Of a stretch of 64,000 bases of DNA, positions 52,680 to 61,587 are shown in pieces; the stretch's first letter is position 1; every line of letters begins with the position of its first letter. The DNA lies in assembly GCA_046760105.1 (NCBI GenBank), contig JBHIDJ010000005.1, forward strand, positions 17,087 through 81,086. The letters are read 5' to 3'. The notes under the pieces were generated by a model. The model was not told the DNA's origin, ran no database searches, and saw nothing but the letters and a program-made list of their open reading frames with translations. The stretch is from JBHIDJ01 sp046760105. GTDB taxonomy: Bacteria; Pseudomonadota; Gammaproteobacteria; Acidiferrobacterales; SPGG2. Both the position numbers and the translations under genes were made by a program.

Positions 52680-53831
52680 ATGATCGTTATCCTAAAATCT
52701 GATATCAACGAGAGCCGTCCCGAGTTTCGGCAACTCATGGATTATCTCGGCGGCAGGTCCAACATAACGACGCGAGTGCACAAGGAGGTCGGGGCGCTCC
52801 AGACCCTGATCGAGATCTACCTGATTGGCAACACGGCGGCGCTGGACAAGGCTGAGATCGAAAGCCTTCCGGGTGTCGAGCGGGTCGTGCGGGTTACGGA
52901 TGCGTTCCGGATCATAGGCCGCCATCGAGACGATAGCCGACCCACCGGCTTTGAATACAACGGCGTACGTTTCAATCAAGATAACCTAAACATCTTCGCC
53001 GGCCTATGTGCCGTCGACACGCGCGAGCACACGGAAACAATGATGCGCGCTCTGAAGGATAATGGTCAGGTGTGCACACGCATGGGCGCCTACAAGCCAC
53101 GCACTAACCCCTATGCATTCCAGGGACACGGTGGACGCTGTCTTCCCTGGGTGTTTGAGTTGGCGGGCAAATATGGCATCAAGGTCATCGCGATGGAGAT
53201 CACTCATGACTCCCATCTCGATGAGATCCGTCACACCCTGGATGAGACCGGTCATCCCACCGGTGTCATGCTACAGATCGGCACGCGCAATACGCAGAAC
53301 TTCGAACTGCTGAAGAACGTCGGCCGCCAACAGGAGTTTCCGGTCCTCCTCAAACGCGGATTTGGCATTACGCTCGAGGAGTCGTTGAACGCCGCGGAAT
53401 ATCTCGCGAGCGAAGGTAATCGCAAGATCGTATTCGCGCTGCGTGGCATGAAGACAAATCTTGCCGACCCACACCGCAATTTTGTGGACTTTGCGCATGT
53501 GCCGGTGGTGAAGCGATTGACACGCATGCCAGTGTGCGTGGATCCATCGCACTCCGTTGGTTCCCGCGAGCAAGATCCGCATGGGATCCTCGACGTCATG
53601 CATGTCACGGCCCAGGGGATAATCGCCGGCGCCAACATGGTGCTCGTAGACTTCCACCCTGCGCCGAAGGAAGCGCTAGTCGACGGGCCGCAGGCCTTGG
53701 TGCTAGAAGAGCTGCCTTACTTTCTCGAGGACGTGGCGATTGCGCGCGAGGCCTACGAGAAACGCGCGGCGTTGATTAGAGACTTTCGCACCCAACAGGC
53801 AAGACAACAACGCACCAGCGTGGGCGTCTAG
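52680..53831 (+). CDS. 3-deoxy-7-phosphoheptulonate (DAHP) synthase, type I-beta
   Basis: First enzyme of aromatic amino acid synthesis, 383 residues. It carries an N-terminal ferredoxin-like regulatory domain (about 1-80: MIVILKSDINESRPEFRQLM, VEKVVRVTDAFRII-like end), then the catalytic TIM barrel with GAYKPRTNPYAFQGHG, IGTRNTQN, PVLLKRGFG, RGMKTN, and PVCVDPSHSVGSR. The N-terminal domain and the motifs mark type I-beta (the Thermotoga/Bacillus branch) and not the E. coli AroF/G/H type. Confidence 0.95.
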   Translation: MIVILKSDINESRPEFRQLMDYLGGRSNITTRVHKEVGALQTLIEIYLIGNTAALDKAEIESLPGVERVVRVTDAFRIIGRHRDDSRPTGFEYNGVRFNQDNLNIFAGLCAVDTREHTETMMRALKDNGQVCTRMGAYKPRTNPYAFQGHGGRCLPWVFELAGKYGIKVIAMEITHDSHLDEIRHTLDETGHPTGVMLQIGTRNTQNFELLKNVGRQQEFPVLLKRGFGITLEESLNAAEYLASEGNRKIVFALRGMKTNLADPHRNFVDFAHVPVVKRLTRMPVCVDPSHSVGSREQDPHGILDVMHVTAQGIIAGANMVLVDFHPAPKEALVDGPQALVLEELPYFLEDVAIAREAYEKRAALIRDFRTQQARQQRTSVGV

Positions 53832-53903
53832 CATAGAATCGTATACCCGCCACTGCCATCGGCAGCCTCTCCACTGCCCACGGCTCGCAAACCGGTCGGC
53901 GCA

Positions 53904-55187
53904 TTATTTCTTATCTGGATAGTGACGTAATGTCGAGCCGACGTAGAGCTGCCGCGGCCGGTCGATGCCGTGACCTTCTTCCGTGAGCTCCAGCCAGTGA
54001 CTCACCCAACCGACCGTGCGCGCAAGCGCAAAGATCGCAGTGAACATCGTCGTCGGCAAACCCATGGCGCGCAGCAAGATACCTGAGTAGAAGTCGACAT
54101 TCGGATAGAGCTTGCGCTCAACGAAATAATCGTCCTCAAGCGCAATCTCCTCTAGGCGCCTGGCAACATCGAGCAGGGGATCGCTGATGCCCAAATGATC
54201 CAACACCTCCCGGGCCATCTTCTGGATCACACGCGCGCGCGGATCAATGCTCCTGTAGACACGGTGGCCGAAGCCCATCAGGCGAAATGGGTCGTCCTTG
54301 TCCTTGGCGCGTGCAATGACTTCCGGAATGTTTTCCGTTTTGCCGATGTCCATCAGCATCCGTAGTACCGCTTCGTTCGCTCCACCATGGGCCGGACCCC
54401 AGAGGCTTACAATACCGGCTGCGATACAAGCAAACGGATTTGCTCCCGATGACGCCGCCAGCCGCACGGTCGAGGTCGAAGCATTCTGCTCGTGATCGGC
54501 ATGCAGGAGTAAGATCATGTCCATGGCTCGCGCCAGCATCGGATCTACCTCATATTCTTCGCTCGGCACGCCGAAGAGCATTTGCAAGAAGTTCGCGGAG
54601 TAATCCAGGTCGTTGCGCGGATGTCGCAGCGGTCGACCGATACTGTACGTGTAGCTAGCAGCGGCAACGGTCGGCATTTTCGCTATCAGCCGAATTCCCG
54701 CATTGACGCGGTCTTCGCGATCCTCGAGGTTCATGTCATCGTGATAAAATGCAGACAGCGCACCGACTACCCCGACCATAATGGCCATCGGGTGCGCGTC
54801 GCGGCGAAACCCGTCGTAGAACTTAAACACTTGGTCATGCAACAAGCTATGGCGTGATACCGATCCCCAGAACTCAGCGTATTCGGCTTCGCTCGGCAGC
54901 TCACCGAACATCAGCAGGTAAGCGGTCTCGATGAAGTTGCTCTTCTCTGCCAACTCCTCGATCGGATAGCCACGGTAGAGTAAGACACCCTCATCGCCGT
55001 CGATGAAGGTGATAGCGCTCGTACAGGACGCCGTTGACCGATAGCCGGGGTCAAACGCGAGCAGTCCTTGACGTGCATATAAACTCTGGACGTCGACGGC
55101 CGCAGGGCCCATGGTGCCCTCAACAATGGGCAGGCTATCGTCACCCTGCTCATCGGAGATGATTGCGTTGACGTATTTTACCGACAT
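53904..55187 (-). CDS. gltA: Citrate synthase (type II)
   Basis: Condenses acetyl-CoA with oxaloacetate to enter the TCA cycle. 427 residues from ATG 55187, which has GGAGGAAGCT before it. Motifs: GLLAFDPGYRSTASCTSAITFIDGDEGVLLYRGYPIEELA, LLHADHEQNASTSTVR, GPAHGGANEAVLRML with the catalytic His, GFGHRVYRSIDPRARVIQKM, and YPNVDFYSGILLRAMGLP with the Asp. E. coli-type hexameric form, feedback-sensitive to NADH in that group. Confidence 0.96.
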   Translation of the reverse strand: MSVKYVNAIISDEQGDDSLPIVEGTMGPAAVDVQSLYARQGLLAFDPGYRSTASCTSAITFIDGDEGVLLYRGYPIEELAEKSNFIETAYLLMFGELPSEAEYAEFWGSVSRHSLLHDQVFKFYDGFRRDAHPMAIMVGVVGALSAFYHDDMNLEDREDRVNAGIRLIAKMPTVAAASYTYSIGRPLRHPRNDLDYSANFLQMLFGVPSEEYEVDPMLARAMDMILLLHADHEQNASTSTVRLAASSGANPFACIAAGIVSLWGPAHGGANEAVLRMLMDIGKTENIPEVIARAKDKDDPFRLMGFGHRVYRSIDPRARVIQKMAREVLDHLGISDPLLDVARRLEEIALEDDYFVERKLYPNVDFYSGILLRAMGLPTTMFTAIFALARTVGWVSHWLELTEEGHGIDRPRQLYVGSTLRHYPDKK

Positions 55188-55684
55188 AGCTTCCTCCACA
55201 CGCTTATACACAACGACGGAGGCTGCGAAGCAGCCACGGACCGTCCGATAGCGGGTGTATACCCGCGTCCTTGACGGGTAGGCGGGTACTTAAGGCACTT
55301 ATCTAATTGATGTTTTAGTGCATCCCGTTCTTTCGGCAACCCTTAGGATCGACGATCCTTGACACCTTGTCTACCCCAAAACATGTAAAGGTGTAGTACA
55401 AAGGCGGGACCCACGCAAATCGGCCTGCCGGCACATGTAAATGCCGCCGTCGACCTTGATCGGCGGCGCCGCACTCGGGCCCCGCAAGTTGTAAAACGTT
55501 ACGGAGAACAGGTTCCGGTATTGGCTCGCTCTATAGATGCGCGAACATTATTCTCGCCGTGTGGCGGGTTATAACAGCCGCCGGTGCTGGCTGCGCTGGC
55601 AAAGTTACATCCGTTCACTATGCTTGAATGGGGATGCCGATATAGCTACAGACCGGCTTCGCCTTCCACGAACGGACGAGCAGT
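55188..55684. other. Divergent intergenic region between gltA and the GGDEF-EAL gene
   Basis: About 500 bases. A hairpin GCGGGT-GTAT-ACCCGC (55251-55266) lies in the gltA leader and a further GC-rich stretch at 55430-55490. A 63-codon plus-strand frame (55537-55728) overlaps the start of the GGDEF-EAL gene and is not supported. No gene seen. Confidence 0.45.
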
Positions 55685-57040
55685 ATGTACGGGGACGTTC
55701 TTCAAGACGCGGAAAACCCGCTAAATAACATGATGGATCGCGCGGAACTGCGTGATGCCCTCGAAATCATTACGTCCCACCACCGGCGCAACGAACGTAG
55801 CTTTGGGCTGATATTGTTCAGCGTAGATCGCTTCAAGCTCATTAATAGCCGCTTTGGGCATTCGCGTGCCGATACAGTCTTGCACCAAATTGCCTCACGT
55901 GCGCGAGAACTTTTGCAAAAGCGAGGCATAGTAGGTCGCTGGGGCGGCGACGAATTTCTTTGTATTCTGTCGGGCATCGACATGGCGACCTGCTACCGGA
56001 TTGCCGAGGAGTTACGCAGGCTCATCGAGTGCCAGGTCATTGCCGTTGGTAAAAGCCTTCTCAATGTGACTTCGACCTTCGGTGTTGCCTGCTACCCTGA
56101 CAACGGAACCGACGTCCAGTCGCTGCTAGTCGCCGTGGATGAGGCGAATCTCGTAGCGAAAAACGGTGGGCGTAATCGAATAATGCCGGCGATGGTGACA
56201 GGTAATACGCTATTCAGCGTTGGAGATATGCTGGAAACGGCGTTGCGCGAGGACCGCGTCATGCCTGCGTACCAACCGATATTCGATCTGCAGACTGGAT
56301 GCCAGGTAGGTGAAGAGGCGCTGGCACGCATCGTTACGATAGATGAACGCGCGATTGCGGCTCATGAATTTATCGACGTCGCCAGCCAGTTTCAGCTAAC
56401 GCACAAGATCGATCGCACCATTGTACTGACAGCCATGCGCTACAGTGCGATGTGCCAGACCAAGGGCAAGGAACACAGTCTTTTTGTCAATATCTCGGGC
56501 GACCTGTTGCGACACCCCGACATAGTAAGGGAGCTACTCGAGGCGGCGCAGAAACTCCTGAGCATGAAAAACAACAGCAACGGAGCGGCCAAGCAGCTGG
56601 TTATCGAGGTTACCGAAAGGGAATGGTTGGACAATCCCGCTGCCGCGCGGCAGCTACTAGCACCGTTTCTCGACCTCGGCATACACCTGGCGCTCGACGA
56701 TTTTGGCAGCGGATATTCTTCTTTTCAGTACTTGGCCGATCTGCCTATCTCTTATCTTAAAATCGATGGACGCCTTATCCAGCGGCTTGGCGAGTCAAGA
56801 GTGCGTGCGATTGTCCGCGGTATCCAAAATATAGCACGCGAGCTGGGTCTGATTACGCTGGCCGAGTACGTGGAAAATGCCACCCAGGCCGAGATCCTAC
56901 GCGAAATTGGGGTGGATTGGGTGCAGGGCCATTATTATGGTGGGGCGAAGCTCGACGAAAACGAGGCCGGCCGGCGACGGCAGTTAAGCGTCAACTGGGC
57001 CCAGGGGTACTACTACCGAAAATCTCTGCCTGCTAGTTGA
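55685..57040 (+). CDS. GGDEF-EAL protein (cyclic di-GMP turnover)
   Basis: 451 residues. The GGDEF domain (about 15-175) has an intact GGDEF at 87-91 (RWGGDEFLCIL) and no RxxD inhibition site just before it; the EAL domain (about 185-445) keeps GEEALARI, the ligands in NISGDLLRH and VIEVTERE, the LDDFGSGYSSFQYL motif and KIDGRLIQ. Both catalytic domains look intact, so it can make or break c-di-GMP; there is no sensory domain or membrane anchor. ATG 55685 with a weak ribosome site; ATG 55730 is possible. Its last residues (RQLSVNWAQGYYYRKS) repeat the VDWVQGHYYG segment of the EAL end. Confidence 0.92.
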   Translation: MYGDVLQDAENPLNNMMDRAELRDALEIITSHHRRNERSFGLILFSVDRFKLINSRFGHSRADTVLHQIASRARELLQKRGIVGRWGGDEFLCILSGIDMATCYRIAEELRRLIECQVIAVGKSLLNVTSTFGVACYPDNGTDVQSLLVAVDEANLVAKNGGRNRIMPAMVTGNTLFSVGDMLETALREDRVMPAYQPIFDLQTGCQVGEEALARIVTIDERAIAAHEFIDVASQFQLTHKIDRTIVLTAMRYSAMCQTKGKEHSLFVNISGDLLRHPDIVRELLEAAQKLLSMKNNSNGAAKQLVIEVTEREWLDNPAAARQLLAPFLDLGIHLALDDFGSGYSSFQYLADLPISYLKIDGRLIQRLGESRVRAIVRGIQNIARELGLITLAEYVENATQAEILREIGVDWVQGHYYGGAKLDENEAGRRRQLSVNWAQGYYYRKSLPAS

Positions 57041-57173
57041 TCTCCTTGGCGCTGGAAGTGCGTAAAGACCATGGTACAATTCGCCTGTTCGGGCAAGCGA
57101 GGGAACGGTTCACACAGTACGCATAGGTACTGGCGCAGGGACGCCCCACGGAAAAACTACAAAGGTGCGGTCT

Positions 57174-57857
57174 ATGGGGTCTGAAACCGGAATCGGTGCG
57201 ATCGCCGATTTACATCTGCGCGTAAACGACTTTCCAGCATTTTATAACAAGCTCATTGCGCTACGTTTTCCGATCGACGTAGCGCAGGTGCTGGAGCTAC
57301 GCTTTCTGCTCAACCACACGGCTGACGCGTTCAAGCAGTCCCCGCTGTCAGCGCACGACCGGCAGTTCCGCAGCGCGGTGCAGACGGCAATCGACTCGTT
57401 CGGCATTAACAACTTATATCATCGTGAACGGCTGGTTAAGATATTAACCATAATCCGTGATCTCCACATGGCGCATGTCATGGAATCCAGGGCGGCGGAG
57501 CTAAAGCTGCGCAACATGCTGGAGGAAATTCGCAAGGCTCGATCGCAAATGATTCGTCACGGCTTGTATTCGGTGCTCGCGACGATATTTGCAGGTCTTA
57601 CGTGGCTCGGCAGTAGCGATCCTGGTTGGACGCTCAAATTACTGACGCTCGGTCTTGCCTACGTAACCTGGGATTGTTTCCATTCACTTCCAGCCCTGGA
57701 TAGAGAGCCGGAATACCTGACTCCGGCGCTTAACGAAGTATTAAGACGACGCGTGGACTCGCTAAACTGGAAGCGCCTGATTCATAAACTTGCCCTGCTG
57801 CTGGGTTACAAACGCATACCGGGTCTTGAAGTATTCCCCATCGACAGTTACGCATAA
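57174..57857 (+). CDS. Hypothetical membrane-associated protein
   Basis: 227 residues, ATG behind AAGGTGCGGTCT (GTG 57165 is the alternative). A cytoplasmic helical part (1-140: IADLHLRVNDFPAFYNKLIALRFPID, a nearby HRERLVKILTIIRDLHMAHVMESRAAELKLRNMLEEIRKARSQMI) is followed by two hydrophobic segments at about 150-185 (YSVLATIFAGLTWLGSS, WTLKLLTLGLAYVTWD) and a C-terminal helical region. I do not recognise it. Convergent with xerD. Confidence 0.7.
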   Translation: MGSETGIGAIADLHLRVNDFPAFYNKLIALRFPIDVAQVLELRFLLNHTADAFKQSPLSAHDRQFRSAVQTAIDSFGINNLYHRERLVKILTIIRDLHMAHVMESRAAELKLRNMLEEIRKARSQMIRHGLYSVLATIFAGLTWLGSSDPGWTLKLLTLGLAYVTWDCFHSLPALDREPEYLTPALNEVLRRRVDSLNWKRLIHKLALLLGYKRIPGLEVFPIDSYA

Positions 57858-57862
57858 ACTCC

Positions 57863-57952
57863 GTAGCAAGTTACGAGTAGCAAGTAGCAAGTGGCAAGGA
57901 ACTTCCATCAGCCGATGACCGTCTGATCCGACCTTGCTACTTACTACTCGCA
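57863..57952. repeat. AGTAGCAAGTAGCAAG-type inverted repeat between convergent genes
   Basis: Direct copies GTAGCAAGTTACGAGTAGC, AAGTAGCAAGTGGCAAGG (57863-57898) face a reversed copy CCTTGCTACTTACTACTCGC (57932-57951). It lies between the stops of the hypothetical gene and xerD, so a bidirectional terminator is possible. Confidence 0.55.
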
Positions 57953-57953
57953 G

Positions 57954-58853
57954 TTAACCCCGTGGATGATGCCGGCGATGAAGTTGTTTTAGTCGCGCGC
58001 GCGCTACCTGAGTGTAAATCTGCGTTGTGGACAGATCGGCATGCCCCAAGAGCACCTGCACGACACGTAGGTCAGCGCCGTGATTCAGCAGATGTGTGGC
58101 AAACGCATGTCGCAGGGTGTGCGGTGACAGCTGCTTATCATCGATGCCGGCATTCCGAGCGTAGCGTTTGATGTTGTGCCAGAACGCCTGACGCGTCATA
58201 CCGGTCCCGCGTGTTGTCGGAAACAATGCATCTGTCTGCCGCCTACCAACCAGCACCATTCGAGTATCGGAGAGGTACCGCGTTAACCAATGTATCGCCT
58301 CCTCTCCTATGGGAATCAGGCGCTCTTTGTCACCTTTGCCGATCACTCGAACTACACCCGCCTGCAAGTTTAGCTGCGACAGGGTCAGGGCGATCAGTTC
58401 GGAGACCCTTAGCCCCGTCGCATAAAGCGTCTCAAGCATGGCACGGTCACGCATACCCAGCGCGACGGTGACATCGGGTGCACGCAACAACGTCTCGACC
58501 TGTTCCTCCGTCAATGACTTTGGCAAAGGGCGACCGAGTTTGGGAGATTCTAACTCCGCCGTGGGATCAGCCGCGATTACGCCCTCGCGTATCAGGTAGC
58601 GGTAAAACCGGCGCAAGGCGGACAGCAGGCGCGCTGTAGTGCGTGGACGCGCGCCATGGCGTACGCACTTGGCGATATAGGCAAACACATCTGCCCGGCG
58701 AGCGCTGGTGAGGCGCAATTTTTTCTGCGCCAACCATTTGCTATAACCTGTTATATCGGCCCGATAGGCGCTGAGGGTATTGGTGCTCAGCCCGTGTTCC
58801 ATCCACAGGGCGTCGAGGAAGCGCTCGATCAGTGCCTCATCCGCGTCGCTCAT
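57954..58853 (-). CDS. xerD: Site-specific tyrosine recombinase XerD
   Basis: Resolves chromosome dimers at dif with XerC and FtsK. 299 residues: an N-terminal SAM-like core-binding domain (about 1-90, LSTNTLSAYRADITGYSKWL), then the catalytic domain with the first Arg in LYATGLRVSELIAL, the Lys in GKGDKERLIP, HTLRHAFATHLLNHGADLRVVQ, LGHADLSTTQIYTQV (His and Tyr). 17 bases overlap with the end of ogt. XerD is the better name than XerC by overall pattern; a housekeeping recombinase, not an island integrase. Confidence 0.93.
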   Translation of the reverse strand: MSDADEALIERFLDALWMEHGLSTNTLSAYRADITGYSKWLAQKKLRLTSARRADVFAYIAKCVRHGARPRTTARLLSALRRFYRYLIREGVIAADPTAELESPKLGRPLPKSLTEEQVETLLRAPDVTVALGMRDRAMLETLYATGLRVSELIALTLSQLNLQAGVVRVIGKGDKERLIPIGEEAIHWLTRYLSDTRMVLVGRRQTDALFPTTRGTGMTRQAFWHNIKRYARNAGIDDKQLSPHTLRHAFATHLLNHGADLRVVQVLLGHADLSTTQIYTQVARARLKQLHRRHHPRG

Positions 58854-59316
58854 GGGACACTAACCACTGTTTCATGCGCAGCGCCGCACCGGATTGCTCA
58901 CCCATGTAACCTCCTAGCCCGGCACTTGCGACAACGCGGTGACAGGGCACCACGATCGGAATTGGGTTTCGGCGGCATGCGCCGCCAATCGCCCGTGCGC
59001 CGGTACCAAGCTCGCGTGCGAGTTCGGCGTAACGTCGCACGTGCCCCGGGGGGATCTGCCGTAGCGCGTGCCATACGCGGTGCTGGAATGGCGTGCCATC
59101 CAGGGCTAGCGGCAAATGGAAAGTGTGATGGGCATTGACAAAGTAGGTGTCAAGCTGTCGGCAGATCTCGCGCACCAATAGGCTCTCAGTGATATAAGCG
59201 CGCCGCCCGTACCTCAGCAAATCGATACGGGACAACGCATCGGCTGCCACCACGATACCCAAGTGCCCGCAGGGCGCCTGAACTACGGCGGCGTAGTCTG
59301 GTGTTCGCGCAACCAC
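58837..59316 (-). CDS. ogt: Methylated-DNA-protein-cysteine methyltransferase
   Basis: Suicide DNA-repair protein that takes O6-alkyl groups off guanine. 159 residues with an N-terminal ribonuclease-like domain and the C-terminal active site PIVVPCHRVVAS (acceptor Cys in PCHR) and GLGGYMGEQSGAALRMKQWL. The recognition helix region is PPGHVRRYAELARELG. Starts with GTG inside the end of the TPR gene (34-base overlap) and its end overlaps xerD by 17 bases, so the three genes are one transcription unit. Confidence 0.93.
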   Translation of the reverse strand: MVARTPDYAAVVQAPCGHLGIVVAADALSRIDLLRYGRRAYITESLLVREICRQLDTYFVNAHHTFHLPLALDGTPFQHRVWHALRQIPPGHVRRYAELARELGTGARAIGGACRRNPIPIVVPCHRVVASAGLGGYMGEQSGAALRMKQWLVSHERRG

Positions 59317-61067
59317 AGCTGCTGGATGCTACGTTCGATCAGGGCCCGACGTCTCTGGTCGGCCGTATGGGCAAGAAGCTTGCGATAAACATCGCGGGCA
59401 TCGGCGATCAGACCGGCCTTTGCCAGCGCATCGGCCGCGTGAAAACGTGCAGTCTGACCCCAGGGATCCGTACCTTGCGCGTGCCTATAGTTGGCGGACC
59501 TAAGATAAAGCTCGCCGGCCTTCTGATATTCGCCCATGGCGTTTTTGGAGTCCGCCATCCAGAACAAGATCTCGCGCTGCCGTCGCGGATCATCGACTAA
59601 CGAGAACACCGAATCAAGCAAAGCATAGGCCTCGGCATGTTTGTCTACTGCCTGCAAGTCGAACAGCACCTGCATATAGCGGTCGGCGAACACGGGGTCT
59701 AGCGTACGCTTGTCGTCGAGGATCTGACTGAGCCAGAGCGCGCCGCCCCTAAAGTCGCCTGCGTAAATGAGCACGCGCGCCCGACGCAGTGACCACTGGT
59801 CAGGGTCCGCGCCCACCGGTGGTCGGTCGAGACCTTTCAGCAGACGCGCGGCAAACTGAATGTCCCGGTTCTTTAGCGCCATGTCCGCGAGCCGATAACG
59901 CACGGCCTCCGGGATCGCATTGAGGCTATCGAATCGCGTCGATCGCGTATACAACCAGCGCACCACTTGATCCCCGCCGTCGGCAAACAGCAAGTCGGCA
60001 AGACGCTTGTGTGCGTCGTAACGTACTTTGGAGTCGGTACCGCGACGACTCAGAAACGCGTAAAACGCGCGCGCATACGACTTCTCATCGGCTTCATATT
60101 GCCGGGCCTGCTCAAGCCACGCCTGATCTTGACCAACGAGCAAGTTCATGCGGTTGCCAAACGATTCTGCCAACCACTCGTAGGCCTGCCATAGATCATC
60201 GGCATTATGCGAAAACACTTCACTATTACTGTCTGGCGCGGGATTGTTGGACAACGCCAGGGCTTGTTCCAGGCCGATGACACGGTAAACATCGTCCCCC
60301 GCCTTGGCGGCCGCCTCTGCCACCAGTGTCCAGGCACTGCGCTGCAATTTGGGCTTGCTCCGCGTCGAGTCGGCTAGCTTCAGACCGTCTATCTTGACAT
60401 CAGGTGCCTTGTATATACCGCTTCGCAGTCCAGCCAACGACCGCAGTATCTTACCTTCGACCGACTGCGTGTCTTGCAGGACATCGAAGGCCGCCTTGTT
60501 GCGCCCGGCGCGCAGCAGCACCTTCGCATGCAAAAGCCGCCATGCGTCGTTATTTACTTGGTAATCCTGCTTGTAACGCAAAAGCGCCGCATTCGCATCC
60601 TGGATATTGTTCTCAAGCAGATAACTGCGAATGACCATCCGACGCCATCTAGCAAAATGCTTAGAGTCAGCCTGCGTTCCCCAGAGTAGCCGGCGGAGGT
60701 ATTTGCGAGCGGCGGAGCCGTCTTCGGCCGATAGCTGCGCATCGGCTGCTTGTACCAACGCCCATTGCTTGAAAGGCCGCGGTAAGCCCGGGGGGAAGCG
60801 ATCGACGCGTTCTGCGATCTCATCCCACTGTCGCCTTTCGGCAAGAATCTCGAAGCGTTGTTTTTCCCACTCTATCCAGTGCTGCTGATCTTCAGGCGAG
60901 GGCTGGTACTGAACTAGCAGGCGCAGCGCCAATTCCGTGGCACCCCCTTGGGCCACCGCGACGATGCGCTCGAGCTCCGAAGCCGGTGTCGGCGGGCTCA
61001 TGACCAAAAGGCACAGCAAAGCGAGAAGCCTCGCCCGGTGGTCCGCTAACCTATTACGGAACATCAT
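59283..61067 (-). CDS. TPR-like exported protein
   Basis: 594 residues: signal peptide MMFRNRLADHRARLLALLCLLVMSPPTPASE, then a long alpha-solenoid of TPR-like helical hairpins (e.g. WDEIAERVDRFPPGLPRPFKQWAL, AAFDVLQDTQSVEGKILRSLAGL, YQKAGELYLRSANYRHAQGTDPWG, ALAKAGLIADARDVYRKLLAHTADQ). No catalytic domain is visible. It resembles envelope-complex TPR proteins of gammaproteobacteria. ATG 61067 is followed by a second ATG; no ribosome site is strong. First gene of the TPR-ogt-xerD unit. Confidence 0.78.
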   Translation of the reverse strand: MMFRNRLADHRARLLALLCLLVMSPPTPASELERIVAVAQGGATELALRLLVQYQPSPEDQQHWIEWEKQRFEILAERRQWDEIAERVDRFPPGLPRPFKQWALVQAADAQLSAEDGSAARKYLRRLLWGTQADSKHFARWRRMVIRSYLLENNIQDANAALLRYKQDYQVNNDAWRLLHAKVLLRAGRNKAAFDVLQDTQSVEGKILRSLAGLRSGIYKAPDVKIDGLKLADSTRSKPKLQRSAWTLVAEAAAKAGDDVYRVIGLEQALALSNNPAPDSNSEVFSHNADDLWQAYEWLAESFGNRMNLLVGQDQAWLEQARQYEADEKSYARAFYAFLSRRGTDSKVRYDAHKRLADLLFADGGDQVVRWLYTRSTRFDSLNAIPEAVRYRLADMALKNRDIQFAARLLKGLDRPPVGADPDQWSLRRARVLIYAGDFRGGALWLSQILDDKRTLDPVFADRYMQVLFDLQAVDKHAEAYALLDSVFSLVDDPRRQREILFWMADSKNAMGEYQKAGELYLRSANYRHAQGTDPWGQTARFHAADALAKAGLIADARDVYRKLLAHTADQRRRALIERSIQQLWLREHQTTPP

Positions 61068-61233
61068 TAGGTGTACGACGTGTACTGAAGAATAGCGGTG
61101 GTGCGATCATTAGCGCTGACGCAACGTCTTGGTTCACGTCCGCCGCACCAGCATGTTCCGAAACCGTGTTTGCCAGCGTGGCAAAGTGCGCGGTGAGTGG
61201 GGAAAGCGCGATTTTGACTATTCGCGGCGACCT

Positions 61234-61587
61234 CTAAACCTTTTCGCGGATACGCGCCGCCTTGCCGGTTCGGCCCCGCAGATAGTACAGCTTAGCCCGA
61301 CGCACATCCCCTCGACGCTTCACCTGAATCTTGGCAATTGCGGGACTATACAGTGGAAAAACCCGTTCAACGCCTTCGCCGTAGGAGATCTTGCGCACAG
61401 TGAACGACGAATTCAGACCGCGATTCCGACGCGCAATGACCATCCCCTCAAACGCCTGCAGGCGTTTGCGTCCGCCCTCCACGACGGTTACTTGCACGGA
61501 AACGGTATCACCAGGAGCAAACTCCGGGATTTTCTTATCAAGCCTCTCGGCTTCCTGCGCTTCGATGTCTTCGATCACTTTACTCAT
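61234..61587 (-). CDS. rplS: 50S ribosomal protein L19
   Basis: 117 residues from ATG 61587 (GGGAGTAAGAAA before it): EFAPGDTVSVQVTVVEGGRKRLQAFEGMVIARRNRGLNSSFTVRKIS, VERVFPLYSP, and RRGDVRRAKLYYLRGRTGKAARIRE. The start overlaps the trmD stop (ATGA). A longer frame to 61812 lies inside trmD and is not the start. Last gene of the rpsP-rimM-trmD-rplS operon. Confidence 0.97.
   Translation of the reverse strand: MSKVIEDIEAQEAERLDKKIPEFAPGDTVSVQVTVVEGGRKRLQAFEGMVIARRNRGLNSSFTVRKISYGEGVERVFPLYSPAIAKIQVKRRGDVRRAKLYYLRGRTGKAARIREKV

Noticed and set aside
57954..58853. Tyrosine recombinase read as an integrase of a mobile island.
   Set aside because: Length, motifs and neighbours are those of housekeeping XerD; no attachment repeats or cargo are seen.
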